NCBI RefSeq assembly: GCF_040954835.1
Contig: NC_090698.1
Location: 2,416,501-2,480,500, forward strand
Length of the DNA: 64,000 nt
Direction: 5' to 3'
Origin: Lepisosteus oculatus
Lineage: Eukaryota > Chordata > Actinopteri > Semionotiformes > Lepisosteidae
The position numbers were made by a program, and so were the translations under genes. How positions within the stretch are numbered: position 1 is the first letter of the stretch; each line of letters opens with the position of its first letter. Positions 39,963-52,092 of this stretch are shown here, in pieces. Under the pieces are notes generated by a model. That model was not told where the DNA came from. It searched no databases and saw only the letters and a program-made list of their open reading frames with translations.

Positions 39963-42900
39963 ATGGCGCTGCCCGCGGCGGTCTGGGCGCTGTGCGTGGG
40001 CTCCCTCGTGCTGCCTCCCTGCTCGGCCTTCTTCCCCAACTTCTGGGCTCGAATCCTGACTCTGGCCTGGAGCTCCTACACTCACCAGGACATCACCGAG
40101 GAGGCCATCCTCAACGTCACGCGAGAGATCCTCATGTCCCGGCCCAACCGCTGGGGACGCACCCTCCCAGAGCAGGAGCCGCAGGTAGGCTGGCCGAGCC
40201 GCAGAGCCGGGGGGGGGTTCACCGGACTCCTGGTCGGCCTGGGACAGGCAGGGGGGCTGTCAGGACCCCGGAGGTGGAGGGTCGCCTCTTTTCCCAGACG
40301 TTCTCTTCCGGTCTCCGGCAGGAGCCGCTGACGGCCGGCGACCTCTTCGGGAGTTACTACGGCGACCAGGAGGCGGTGTCCATGAAGGCGTTCTGGCAGG
40401 CGGTGAGCGAGGTGGTCAGGGCCAACGCCCACATGGACTTCCGGAGCGAGATGCAGAGCAACCCCGTCTACCACTTCGACTCCGAGCGGATCCAGGGGGC
40501 TCGAGACCTCCTGCGCTGGCGGTGGATCCAGACTCTGGACTCCATCAGGGCCCGGGACTACCAGGGGGCCAGGGAAGGGCTGGGCTACCTGCTGCACTCA
40601 CTGCAGGTAATAATAATGATAATAATAATAATAATAATTGCTTGCACTTATATAGCACTTTTCTGGACACTCCACTCAAAGCGCTTTCCAGGTAATGGGG
40701 ATCCCCTCCACCACCACCAGTGTGCAGCCCCACCTGGATGATGCAACAGCAGCCATAGTGTGCCAGTACACTCCCCACACCAGCTATCAGTGGGGAGGAG
40801 AGCAGAGTGATGAATGGGGATTATTAGGAGGCCATGATTGGTAAGGGCCAATGGGAAATTTGGCCAGGACACCGGGGTTACACCCCTACTCTTTTCGAGA
40901 AACGCCCTGGGATTTTTAAAGTCAGGACCTCAGTTTTACGTCTCATCCGAAGGACGGCGCCTATTTTACAGTCTAGTGTCCCCGTCACTATACTGGGGCA
41001 TTAGGACCCACATGGACCAGAGGGTGAGCACCCCCTGCTGGCCCCACTAACACCTCTTCCAGCAGCAACCTTAGTTTTTCCCAGGAGGTCTCCCATCCAG
41101 GTGCTGACCAGGCCCACACCTGCTGAGCTCCAGTGGGCTGCCAGTTGTGAGTTGCAGGGTGATATGGCTGCTGATACAGGAGGTACAGGAGAGAGGAATG
41201 GGGGCGGCTGGGCAGAGCGGTTTGACGGCCTTAGGGGTACTGCACAGTTTTCAATAGTGTAAAAGTTATGCGAGTTTTAGACTTCTCTTTTACACAGTGG
41301 AAAAATCTTTATTCAGGATAATTATTTATTATATTCAGTAAGTAAAACGTGCTTATTTTTCTGTTTGACTGCACAATTTTTCTGATTACTGAAAACAGAC
41401 CACCAGAGCCGGCACAAAACTTCCCAGCTGTAAAACTGCCGCCAGGTCTTTCCTGATGGACGCACGGTGAGCCGGGGTTGGCCTTCTGTGTGGTGCAGCT
41501 CAGCACCTCTCTTCACAGCGCGGCTCTCTCAGTAACTCCTCGGGGTCCTGTTTGTCCTGTCCTCCAGGATTTCTACAGCCACAGTAACTGGGTGGAGATG
41601 GGCCACACCGAAGTGAACTCTGACCTCTTGAACTCTGCGGATCAGCTGGAACCAGTGGCCGCCGGTGAGCTGACTTTCTCGCCAGGCTTTCCAGTGACTG
41701 GAGCCCAGTCAGTGCGCTGCCTGGCTCACACATGGCACCCATAACGGCAGGAGAGAGGAGCGAGGACGGCAGAAGAGCACCATGGGTAGTATGATTAAGC
41801 AGGATGCAAGCTAAGGGAAGCTGTGAAAGAGCAAAAAATAATGCATGGCAGTTCACAGAGGTGATGGGACAAACCAATGTTAGTTTATGTGTATAAGGGC
41901 CAAGGGGAAGCCCGTGGTATCCCCCTAGCCTTTAAAATGTGACCCAAAGTGTTTTGCGCTGCAGGACCTGGCTGGGCACGGAGAAGCCTGCAATCTCCAG
42001 GATCTGACCTGTCCGCCCCCTGTGTCCCCTGTATCTCTTCACAGAGGACGTGCAGACCTGCAGGGAATGTTGGAATTTCAGCTGCAAAAACAACATCCTG
42101 GAGGACGTGAACAGCAAGAAGCTCCTGACCACCGGCTACTTCGGCACGGACCCCAAGAAGCCGCCAGGTAGCAGCTCTGGGGGAGAACCGGTCAGGGGGA
42201 CTCCGCAGGGACAGGAGACGACAGTGCTTCACTGTACCTTAAAGTCAACCTACCATCACAGTGTACCAGTAGACACTCATGTAGTAATCCTGTGCTGCAT
42301 TTCGATCTGGATAAGGGAGGCCGGTCAGCAAATAGACGAAATCGATAAGATACTTCTCTGCGTAACGCAAATGTTTCAGCGCCATGTTGTCTCTGCGCTA
42401 CGGAGTGTAGCTGTCGGTGCACCAACACAGGAAGGGCTGAAGGTGCCAGTGGAGCCCATGCTTCTCACCTCTCCCTCCGGCCATGACGTCGTGTATTTAA
42501 CTGTGATCCTGGTGCACCTCTCTCGAAACGCCCGTCCCGCCCTTGCGAGCTCATCGTTCCCCTTTCCGCGCCCCGGGCAGGGAAGTGCAGCCACGGCGGG
42601 ATCCTGGACCAGAGCCGCTCCCTCAGCGCCCGCGGGGGCATCAACAAGGACAGCACCTCCCCCCTCTTCTCCCCGCATCACTATCTCCATGGCGACGCCG
42701 CCCGCCTGGCAACCGCAGCAACCGTCGCGCTGCTGCGGGACCTCCGGGACACGGCGGGAGTCACTGACTTCCTCAGGTACGGAGCGGCACCTGTCAGAGG
42801 TCTGGAAAGAACCGCGGTGCTCAGTGTGCTGCTTGTTCTGAACGGTGTTTGGCATAGTTAGTCTGAAATCAACTCAAAACTAGGAGCATCTGAAAGGTTA

Positions 42901-45900
42901 AACACCCGAAAGGCTGTGCATGACAGGAAACCATATAGCCCATCTGGCCCGTTTGTTAGTTGGGAGCTAATGGGTCCCAGGATCTCATCCTGCCAGGTCT
43001 TGAACCAAGCCACACTAATACTCACTTCCTGTGTTAAACAGAGAAGTGCAGCTGTATATTATGACCGGGAAATGAAACAGCTGTATCTTAATCTGGTGTT
43101 ATCCACCGTGTTATCATCCTGTGGCCTGATCTCGATCTCAGCAGCCAGGGGAAACCAGGCCGCTGCAGTCTGTGGTGTTACTAGACCGGTGGGTGGTGCT
43201 CTTGCCTCAGGAGCAGAACAAATCAGTGAGTCCGTCTAGCAGCCAGGGGCGCTGTGCTACTGGAGGAGCCACACATCTGCGGAGACGGTACACTGATGTC
43301 ATGGTTATTAATGACTGTGTGAGAGGAGGGCTATTAATGACTGTGTGAGAGGAGGGCTGGGATCAATGGTGTCCACTCTGTGACAGTGTGAGAGTAGGGC
43401 TGGGATCAATGGTGTCCACTCTGTGACGGTGTGAGCGTAGGGCTGGGATCACTGGTGTCCACTCTGTGACAGTGTGAGCGTAGGGCTGGGATCACTGGTG
43501 TCCACTCTGTGACAGTGTGAGAGTAGAACTGAGATCAGTGGTGTCCACTCTGTGACTGTGTGAGAGTAGGACTGGGATCAATGATGTCCACTCTGGTCCT
43601 GTACAATTTTGCCTCCCTGAAGCTCCCACTGGTGGAGCAGTTCCTCCCCCGATCTGCAGTGTCTCGGGTCTCCTCTGCTGTATGTAATGCGTCTAGTCCC
43701 CTCTCGTGTCTATGAAGCAGTGTAAGCAGTGGTTTGTGCTTCATGGGCAGGCTGATGAACGTGGGCCGGAACTCTGCTCTGGTCTTCGTGATTGACACCA
43801 CGGGCAGCATGTTCGAAGAGATCACGGCCGCTCGCCTCCGGGCGCTCTCCATCATCCAGGAGAGGCAGGGCACACTGGATGAGCCCACCACATACGTGTT
43901 GGTTCCTTTTCACGACCCAGGTGAGAGCAAAATTACCCTGAAGAACCGTGTTTCCACAAGGGTTCCACCATGTCTGTGGTGTGTACCGTGATACGTGCAC
44001 CATGCCTCTGCCAAACTGCAGGAGGCTAATGAGAAGGCCTGGTATGCTACTTCATTACAGTGCTCAGGAATCATGGTATGCATGTGGGGGCCGATCCCAC
44101 TCCTTCGGAAAGGATGGGTCTCTCCTGTGGAACACAACCATTCTGTAGCTTTCCTGGAGGAGAGCGTCTGTCAGATATTTAAGTTGTGGTACAAACTGAA
44201 CGGAACGAGAGTTAATTGTAGGACCTCTTGTCCAGCTGTGGGTCCCCTGCAGGAGACGGAAGATCCCGACGTGTTTATGAGATTCCTGGAGGACCTGACC
44301 GCCCTGGGAGGAGGAGACGAGCCGGAGATGTGTCTAACTGCTCTCCAGGTACTGGCCTGGCCGGGGCTGGGAGTCCAACTCGCTCTCAGGGCTGTAGTCC
44401 AGACACTTCACACACCTCTGCGCCTCCACACAGTGGCGCGACACCAGGCCAGAGCCAGACAGGCCCAATCAGTGCAGGAAGGAAGGGAGGGATTTTGTTC
44501 AGTCACTCTGGTTGCGAGCCTGTCGTCAGGTTGGGTGGATTCACGGGGACGTCTCTTCCCACACGTGCGACAAATGACTGGAGATCAGACTGCTGTTATT
44601 GCTGAGCATGGTGTAGAGACCTCCATGATCGCCGCGGTGTGATCGAGGCCGGTTCTGCGGACTCTGCGCCTGTTGTTCCAGATGGCCCTGATCCACAGCC
44701 CGCCCCAGTCCGAGATCTACGTCTTCACAGACGCCTCTCCCAAGGACAGACACCTCCAGAGCGCCGTGGAGGGACTCACTGTGGAGAAGCGCATCAAGGT
44801 GAGACCCCGTCCACAGGCCGGTTACCTTCACTCTCCCTCCAAAACACCCAGCTGGAAACCGCAACATTCTCATTTCTTAGATCAGTTCACCCTCACCTGT
44901 AAAATATCCATGCCTTTTTTCATTCATCCTGTTATTTGAAGTGCAAAAACCATTCCAGTGCCCTTTAGGTGCTGTGCTACATTCTCAGGGAGGAGGCTTG
45001 ACAAACATCTCCTGATTCCTGAGCTCTGTAGCTGGGGTAGCGGGGGAAGAATTTCCCCAGGGGAGTCAAGCTGGGGATCCCAAGTCACTGGGAGGGTCCT
45101 GAGGCAGGCAGGGCTGACCCTTGGGAGCTTGAGGCCTAGTTCCTCTCGCCCGCAGGTGACCTTCCTGCTGACAGAGGACACCAGCAGGGCCGGCTGGAGG
45201 CGGAGGAGGAGGAGAGAGGTCTTGTCTCCGGACAGATTCTCCATCTACAGGAGCTTGTCTGCACTCTCCGGGGGCCTGACCGTCTTCACCACCGACCGAG
45301 ACATCCAGCAGGTCTCCTCCATCGTCCAGGACAGCACGTTGCCCGCCAAGGTACCGGCCACTCCTTTGGGAGGCTCGCCCCAAGCCCCCCCATCCCTGAG
45401 AAACAAGATGGCGGAAGAGGATGGCTCAGCGTGCTGAGTCTTGTTTTCCCCTGCTGTTGTCTCTCTCATGACGTCCTTGTTCCAGGTCACTCTGTTCCAC
45501 GTCCAGACGGGACCCTCCTCTGTGTCGCCTCATTCCTTCCACGTAGACAGTTCTGTGAAGAATGTCACCGTCCACATAGCGGGCTCGCTGAAGGCCTTCG
45601 TCCTGCACAGTCCCTCAGGTATGGGATCATCATCATCACTGCCGTGCTGGGTTTTACACAAAGCAACCTTTTCCAGACAGGAAGCCAGTCTATCACAGGG
45701 CTCACTCACACCCGTGTGCACAGGCACAATTTACAGACAAGCTGTCAAGCTTTGAAATGTGTGAGGGAGGAAACTGGAGTGTTCAGTGAAAACGCATGTG
45801 AATTCGGGCAGAACATGCAAGCTCCACACAGAAGGGGCAACCGGGATCCATGAGCTGTGAAGCAGCAGTGCGGACCATCTCTCTATGCTTGCACCACTGC

Positions 45901-48900
45901 TTCATTTATTTGAATTAATTTCACTTACCCAGAACTAGTCAGCGGTTTCTTTTCAAGCCCGTATCCGAACCATAGTTTTCATTCTGTGACTAAATGAACG
46001 CTTCACACTGAGCTAAAATACAAATCCATCTGTTTTCTAAGACTTGAGTACTGGATTGATCATGATAACGCTACATCTTGAGTTACTACTAGAGGAGCGA
46101 CGGAGGAGAGAAATTCTCATTTTTCATTCATTTCAATGTTTCAAATCAAAATTCCTTAGGAGTACATGTCAGTAAAACTAGCACTACAAGTTAGCTAGCC
46201 TGTTCCTCCTACCAGCCTATTGTATTACTGTGTGTATTGAGTCAATAGTCTTGTATCGGAGTATGATCACATACAGTACTGTACATACAGTTTGGGTAGC
46301 TTTTGTTCATTTTAACCCGCTACTTTATTTTCTCTGCAACCTCTCCTTGTTTCCAGGACAAGAACAGTCCTTCCTGGAAAAGAATGGACACCTGGCTCAG
46401 ATGGAGACATTTGAAGGGCTCACCAGAATTCGCCTGCTCCCCCCCGTCAGTCCGGGACAGTGGATCATCAGGGCAGAAACCCAGGAGAACATCACCCTCA
46501 ACGTTATAGGTACAGTACTCAGGACAGTGTGGGAAATAAAGCTTTACTTTTATTCACAGTTGTCTTTTGTCCCCCAGTAGACTGAAATGCTACCCAGGGC
46601 GCCTCAGAGACGAGGTCTCTAGGCCTGTGTGTGCTTGGGTTGGAGTGACAGACCCCCTGTGTTTTTTTACTTCCAGGTCAGAGCAGCGTGGACTTCCTGT
46701 ACCACTTTGCCGTGGCTGTCAACAGCACTCACCCAGGCCTGTCCAGGGTGGAGGGCAGCCCAGTCGCAGGTCAGCATCAGCCACGCCAGCGGGTGACAAG
46801 TCAGAGTGAAGTAACGGGCAGCGAGGGAGGGGGGTCATAGCAAATCAGGCCGTATTGTTGAAGGTGTTTGAGTCGGGAGCTGTGTCAGCGAACGCAGGCT
46901 GCAGAGGAACCGGCAGAGAGGTGCTCTCTGCTGAGAGGCAAGGAAAAGAAACACCATGTTTCGGCTGTGGAGCCTTCTTCAGGTATGAGGAAGAGAGGCA
47001 GAGCAGTAGATAAATAACACACGGGAGAGCAAAGTAGAGAGCCGGTAAGCAGGGGCAGGGAGCAGAGGAGGGCAGACTCAAACCCCTCTTCTTTAGAAGA
47101 GCCTTTACTTCACTGGTTCCATTCTTCACCCCTCTGCTTCTCTTAGTACCACCATCCACGGTCTCCTCTGTATATTGTCATTGTGTCTTATCTTGTGTAT
47201 TCTCCTTATTTATTGTTATACTCTTCTTATTTATTGTTATTGCCATCCTGTAAAGCACTTTGAGAAGCCACCTTTAAAGGTGCTATATAAAATAAAGTTT
47301 TATTATTATTATTATTATTATTACCTGACGAAACTACTGTTTCCTTCCCTCACCTTTCAGCACGGAGTGAACCTCTGCCTGTTCATGTGGTCACGAGGTC
47401 ACGAGTGCCTTGTCCGCCTGTATCTGTGTATCCCATCTGCTTACTCTGTTTTGTATTCCTTTGCTCATGTCAGGTGTCCCCACCTTCCTGGTGCTGACAG
47501 TGACGGGTCTTTCTGCCAGCCACAAGGTCTCTTTCAGTCACGTGACGCTGCTGAGCGCCCGTGGCGAGAGCCTGCTGGGAGCGCAGCTCAGCTCTTCCTC
47601 GTCCTCTCCCGGAGAGTTTGTGAGCCAGCTCCCCGCATTACCCACGGTCCCGTTCTCTGTGCGACTGACGGGGACAGACGGTCAGGGGAACGTGCTGGAG
47701 AGGGCGTCCGGCGAAATGGTCCAGGCCACACACGTGCAGCTGCAGGTGAGGCGCCCCTGAGCCACCGGCAGCACCTCGGCTCGGCCGCTGTGACGACGTG
47801 CCGCAGCTGACCCGCGTCCCTCCTTCTCCCCCGAACCTGCGGCTCCAGGTGCTCTCTCTCCCCCAGCTGGCCCCCGGCACCACCTCCACCGTATGGTTCG
47901 ACATTTACAACCGGGGCCCTGCCAGGACGTTTGTCCTCACAGCTGCTGACGACAGGGGGTTTCTCAAACACAAGGGCAGGGAGAGGTAAGCGCCGTTCTA
48001 GCCTGCGGCTGAGTCAGGCACGCCGACCTCACGCCTGCCGCTGAGCCAGTCATGCCATCAGCACTGGTGTAGGTTCCTGATGTGTTCAGCCATTCCCAGC
48101 CCACAGCTGCGCCAGTCTTGCCAATTCCCACCACTCCATCTCGTCCCGCCAGGCTCTCCGTGGCGCAGGACGGCACGGTCCGGAGCTGGGTGGATTTGGA
48201 CACGCCCGGCGGGGCGCAGGTGGGCAGCGCGGCCACCCTGAGCCTGAGCGTGGAATCGGAGGACAAGAGAGATGCCAACTTCGCAGTGCTGCACCTCAGC
48301 GTGGTCAACACGGTAAAGGGAAAGCGGTTTCTCCCCCTCCCCCCCGCTCTGGTCCAGTAAGGCTGCGAGCCGTGGGGGGACAAAGAGAGGGAGCCGGGAG
48401 GTGGGGTATTGTGAGGTCTTTTCCCTTCTCTCTTGCCAGCTGGTTTAGCATGGGCCAGCAGACACACTGCCCCAGTGAACTCCACCAGAGACCCCTCCAA
48501 TCAGCTACAATCAGCTGCTTGATTCACTCACTGATTAGTAGCAGAGCTGATTTAGCAGATTTAGCAATCGAGGAGCTGCAGTGGTGCAGAAGGGCCACGA
48601 GTCAGGTATCCCTGGTCCTGAGCCCAGGCTGAGCACATCGGTCACAGTTTGTCAGTGCCGCGGTTCTGCTGTGTGCGATTAGTGACCACGAATAGGTTTG
48701 TAGAAAATCTGTGGGATGCTGGCCACCTGAAAAGGTAAGAATTCCAAGAAAACGAGGATACAGGGTAATCTTACTGGAAAACAAATTCTTTAAATGTGTC
48801 TGTCTGAGCCTGGGTAGCTGTGGGGCTGGGTGTGAACCTGCTTGTTCTGTAGCCTGAAACCAGGATTCTCCTTCCCATCTCCCAGAGAGCCTCAGTCCAG

Positions 48901-49658
48901 TAGAGTTTATCTGTCCCCCTTGGTTCCCCAGTTTCTAAGGGCAATCAGTGAAGCAGGTGATTAGTAAAACGATTTGTTTGTTAAGAGTTGTCAAGGGCCA
49001 GATTTCTCATAATGAAAAGGTTAATTGCCTTTTTTCAGTAATTAGGCGCAGGTGTTCCCAGTCTTTAGCAATGGGTCACCCACGAGCCCTAGATCAGGCC
49101 TCTTTGAGGACCGCGGCTTTAGGTGAAGTTCTTCCCTCTTTGTTTTCAGTCACAGACAGAGGTTTTGGGGTGCCCCATCCTTCACCCTCATTGCTTTCCC
49201 CTGTCTCCCCCCAGGACCCCGACCTGGAGCCTCCCTCCTGCTCTCCTCTGCAGGTCCGAGGCAGCTGCCCCGCGCTCCCCTCGGCCTGCGCCAACGCCAG
49301 CTGGTCGGCCTCCCTGCTCCTCTCCGACCGGGGGCGCTCCGGGCTGGGGAGGGTGCAGCTGGGCCGGGGGCGAGGCCGGCTCGTGCTCCGTGGGGCGTCC
49401 GGGGCGCAGGAGGAGCACCTGCAGGAGGGCCAGGGCCCCCTGCTCCTGGGGAACAGCTCGGCGTGGGCCGCGGTCCAGGCTGCGTACACCTCCAGCTGCT
49501 GCTCCACAGAGGCCGAGCTGCTCCTGTGGGACAGAGCCGGCAACCTGCAGCGCTGCAGCGTTTCCACCCCCCACCTGCAGGTGGCGAGAGCGTTCTTGCA
49601 CGCCGCCGCGTGGCCCACGGTCTTTGCCCTCTCTTGTTTCGGGGTGCTGCTTCATTGA
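39963..49658 (+). CDS. vwa7: von Willebrand factor A domain-containing protein 7 (VWA7/G7c)
   Basis: Sixteen exons: 39963-40184, 40322-40606, 41568-41664, 42045-42167, 42581-42776, 43751-43920, 44236-44348, 44682-44798, 45156-45350, 45486-45618, 46357-46509, 46677-46769, 47474-47745, 47849-47985, 48153-48312 and 49215-49658. They join in frame to 969 residues (human VWA7, from memory, is about 890). A signal peptide ends near CSA (22). Then come the THQDITEEA segment and [28 protein letters not shown] and [10 protein letters not shown], all hallmarks of VWA7. The VWA domain starts near 316 with MIDAS motif DTTGSM (323-328), followed by [16 protein letters not shown] and FTDASPKD. The protein ends in a hydrophobic tail ([13 protein letters not shown]), consistent with a GPI signal. 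In mammals the gene lies in MHC class III; its function is little known. The ATG chosen gives the signal peptide. Confidence 0.96.
40612..41180 (-). repeat. 5S rRNA-derived SINE in VWA7 intron 2
   Basis: Minus-oriented full-length copy. The 5S-like head near 41080-41175 reads, on the minus strand, agctcagcaggtgtgggcct, then ggtcagcacctggatgggag. The tail at 40612-40690 ends in an AAT-rich microsatellite. It lies only a few bases inside the intron from the donor at 40607. Confidence 0.85.
43335..43600 (+). repeat. 43-bp minisatellite in VWA7 intron 5
   Basis: About six units of 43 bp (core gggctgggatcaatggtgtc) sit between exons 5 and 6. Units differ by a few substitutions (gagagtag/gagcgtag, atcaat/atcact). 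They carry no splice-like motif. Confidence 0.88.
45640..45875 (-). repeat. Diverged V-SINE-like element in VWA7 intron 10
   Basis: The plus strand shows the reverse of the V-SINE core: ggaaactggagtgttc, then gcagaacatgcaagctccac and acagaaggggcaaccgggat, ending gcagtgcggaccat. Confidence 0.6.
46930..47390. repeat. Inverted AATAAA-type repeat copies around a short LINE/SINE tail
   Basis: A minus-oriented copy at about 46935-46985 (accatgtttcggctgtggag) and a plus-oriented copy at about 47339-47390 (tttcagcacggagtgaacct) face each other. Between them, 47245-47326 carries gtaaagcactttgagaagcc, ggtgctatataaaataaag and an ATT microsatellite, a common fish retroelement tail. The arrangement is in VWA7 intron 12. 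It repeats the inverted-pair habit seen at 2152-2275. Confidence 0.6.
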
Positions 49659-49759
49659 TGCAGCTGTCACAAGGAGAGCACCTCTGCATCCGCACAGCTG
49701 GAAATCACCGAAGCGGAAACATTCATTGAATTCATTGATTTTCAAAAACATCCCACCTG

Positions 49760-50085
49760 TGCAGCTCAGTGGCACAGAGGTCAGCATTGCTGCTTTGCAG
49801 AGCTGGAGCCCTGGGTTAAAGTCCGATCCTGGGGTGCTGTCTGTGTGGAGTTTGCATGTTCTCCCCATGTTTGTATGGGTTTCCTCCCACACTCCAATGC
49901 TGGTGGGTTAACTGGCTTCAGGGAAAATTGGCCCTGGTGTGAGTGTGTGTGTGTCTGTGTCTCTGTCTGTCTGCTCTGTGGTGGACTGGCTTCCCTTCTA
50001 AGATGTACAGTACTGTGCCTTGTGCCTGCTGCTTGTTGGGATGAATTGGGTGAAGCAGTTAGAAAATGGATGGATGGAATTTCAC
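49760..50085 (+). repeat. V-SINE-like element in the VWA7 3' flank
   Basis: Near full length: tRNA-like head (cagctcagtggcacagaggt), core gtgtggagtttgcatgttct and ccccatgtttgtatgggttt, gctggtgggttaactggctt, a short TG tract and an end at gttagaaaatggatggatgg. It starts about 100 bases after the VWA7 stop, so it probably lies in the 3' untranslated region. Confidence 0.85.
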
Positions 50086-50763
50086 ACCTTAGGTTCTGGA
50101 AAGACGTTCTGGGTCTGACTGCACGAAACAAGCATCCTTTCCCTTTGACTGGGATTCTCATGTGGGTGTGTTCAGCTGCTGTGCCGCCAAACTCTTTTAA
50201 GTTGAAGGAGCACTTACATCAAGGCGTTTCATGCAAGAACAGAAACAGAAAACAATATTGAAAGCTTGTGAATCAGGGAAGAACATCTGTTCTGTCTGAT
50301 ATGAGGATTTTTCTCCTGGGGTCTCAGGGAAACCATAAATTCCTCTACCCGTTGTGTCAAGAAGTGCCTCCTGTACTGTAAATGTCCTTTACAGACATAC
50401 GATTCTCCATGTGTTAAAAGAAAAAAGGTCTTCATGAAGACTATAAGAACTGTTTTTACTGTCAAGTTCATGCAAACCTAAAGGCAAATGAAATAGAGAT
50501 TGCATCTCTATGAAAAACATGCATATTCTGTTTTTTTCTCTCTTGATGTCTTTGCTTATTTAGTTGTATCGATTAAATCGAATTGTAACTCAAATGTGAC
50601 CAAATAGGGTTTAGTGATCCATGATTCTTGAGGTCATCGGTTAAGAAAGTAGGTGACAGAATGTAACTGCAAGATTCACAAGTGTTGCCATGTGTGTTGT
50701 GTGTTGCTAATGGATAAGGAAGTTCTTTTGGTTAATTCTAGTGGTTGAGACTCAGTTCTTTTC

Positions 50764-50769
50764 AATAAA
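50764..50769 (+). promoter_or_regulatory. Poly(A) signal candidate of VWA7
   Basis: AATAAA followed by a T/GT-rich stretch lies 1.1 kb after the VWA7 stop. An ATTAAA at about 50572 is an alternative. Confidence 0.4.
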
Positions 50770-51194
50770 CTCTGTTTTCTTAGCTTGTGGCCTTTTTGCC
50801 TCTCTGTGATTGGGCTCTGTCGCCCCCGCTACTGAACAGACGGGGTGTCTCCTCAGCTGCCTGCTGCCCAGCGCAGAGCCTGACGCAGCAGAGGGCTTTA
50901 CTGACGCTGATCGGGAGTTCTTCTCTCACTGCTGTCTCATATCGATGGTCAGCTCGGCCACCTCCTGCTGCCTGCAGCTCTCAGAGCTGCGTCAAAACCT
51001 GCTGCTCATGTTTCAGACAAAAAGCACAGGAAGAAGACCAGGTGGTGCCCTAAACTTGTAACCCCCACATAAGGGTCATGGGTAACTGCTGTGTGCTCTG
51101 CTACTAAGGTGGCTGGATACAGAGAGACAAGACAGAGCAGCATGGAAGCCAGGAAAGGAACTGTTAGCTGAGAGCCAGAAAGAGAGAGACAACA

Positions 51195-51935
51195 CATTGA
51201 GTAACAGGGCCCAGCCTCTGAGCACTCTCACCCCAGTCTCACTCTCACTCTCCCCCCAGCCCCTCTCACTCTCTCACTGACCCCAGTCCCTCTCACTCTC
51301 TCACACTCACCCCAGCCCCTCTCACTCTCTCACACTCACCCCAGCCCCTCTCACTCTCTCATACTCACCCCAGCCCCTCTCACTCTCTCACTGACCCCAG
51401 TCCCTCCCAGTCTCTCACACTCACCCCAGTCCCTCTCACTCTCTCACACTCACCCCAGTCCCTCTCACTCTCTCACACTCACCCCAGTCCCTCTCACTCT
51501 CTCACTCACCCCAGCCCCTCTCACTCTCTCACTGACCCCAGTCCCTCTCACTCTCTCACACTCCCCCAGCCCCTATCACTCTCTCACACTCACCCCAGTC
51601 CCTCTCACTCTCTCACACTCCCCCCAGTCCCTCTCACTCTCTCACTCTCCCCCCAGCCCCTCACTCTCTCACACTCCCCCCAGCCCCCCTCACTCTCTCA
51701 CTCTGTCACTCCCCCCTTCCCCTCACTCTCTCACTCTCACCCCAGTCCCCCTCACTCTCTCACTCTCACCCCAGCCCCCCTCACTCTCTCACTCTGTCAC
51801 TCCCCCCAGCCCCTCACTCTCTCACTCTCACCCCAATTCCCCTCACTCTCTCACTCTCACCCCAGTTCCCCTCACTCTCTCACTCTCACCCCAGTTCCCC
51901 TCACGCTCTCACTCTGTCACTCTCCCCTCCTGCTC
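51195..51935 (+). repeat. Pyrimidine-rich satellite upstream of SLC6
   Basis: About 25 irregular units of 26-29 bases, built from ctctcactctctcacactca and ccccagtccc, lie between VWA7 and SLC6 and end about 160 bases before the SLC6 start codon. The plus strand is almost wholly C and T with periodic A. Unit length varies, which points to repeated slippage and unequal exchange. Between 50770 and 51195 I see no coding exon. Confidence 0.9.
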
Positions 51936-52092
51936 AGGAGCTACACATTAACACTGGGCTCTGCAGTGCTGCCACTGGCCTCCTCCTATAATAAGTCACC
52001 TGTCGTGCTCCCGGTCACTCATTGACGCAGCGCAGCTCTTATGCAGCTCCGGCAGGCCTGGGGCTCAGTGTCTGAGGGGCGCAGTGCTCAGA

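Noticed and set aside
49094-49892. Overlapping antisense frames of 174-234 codons over the last VWA7 exon
   Set aside because: They arise from high GC content opposite a real exon and have no recognisable domain.
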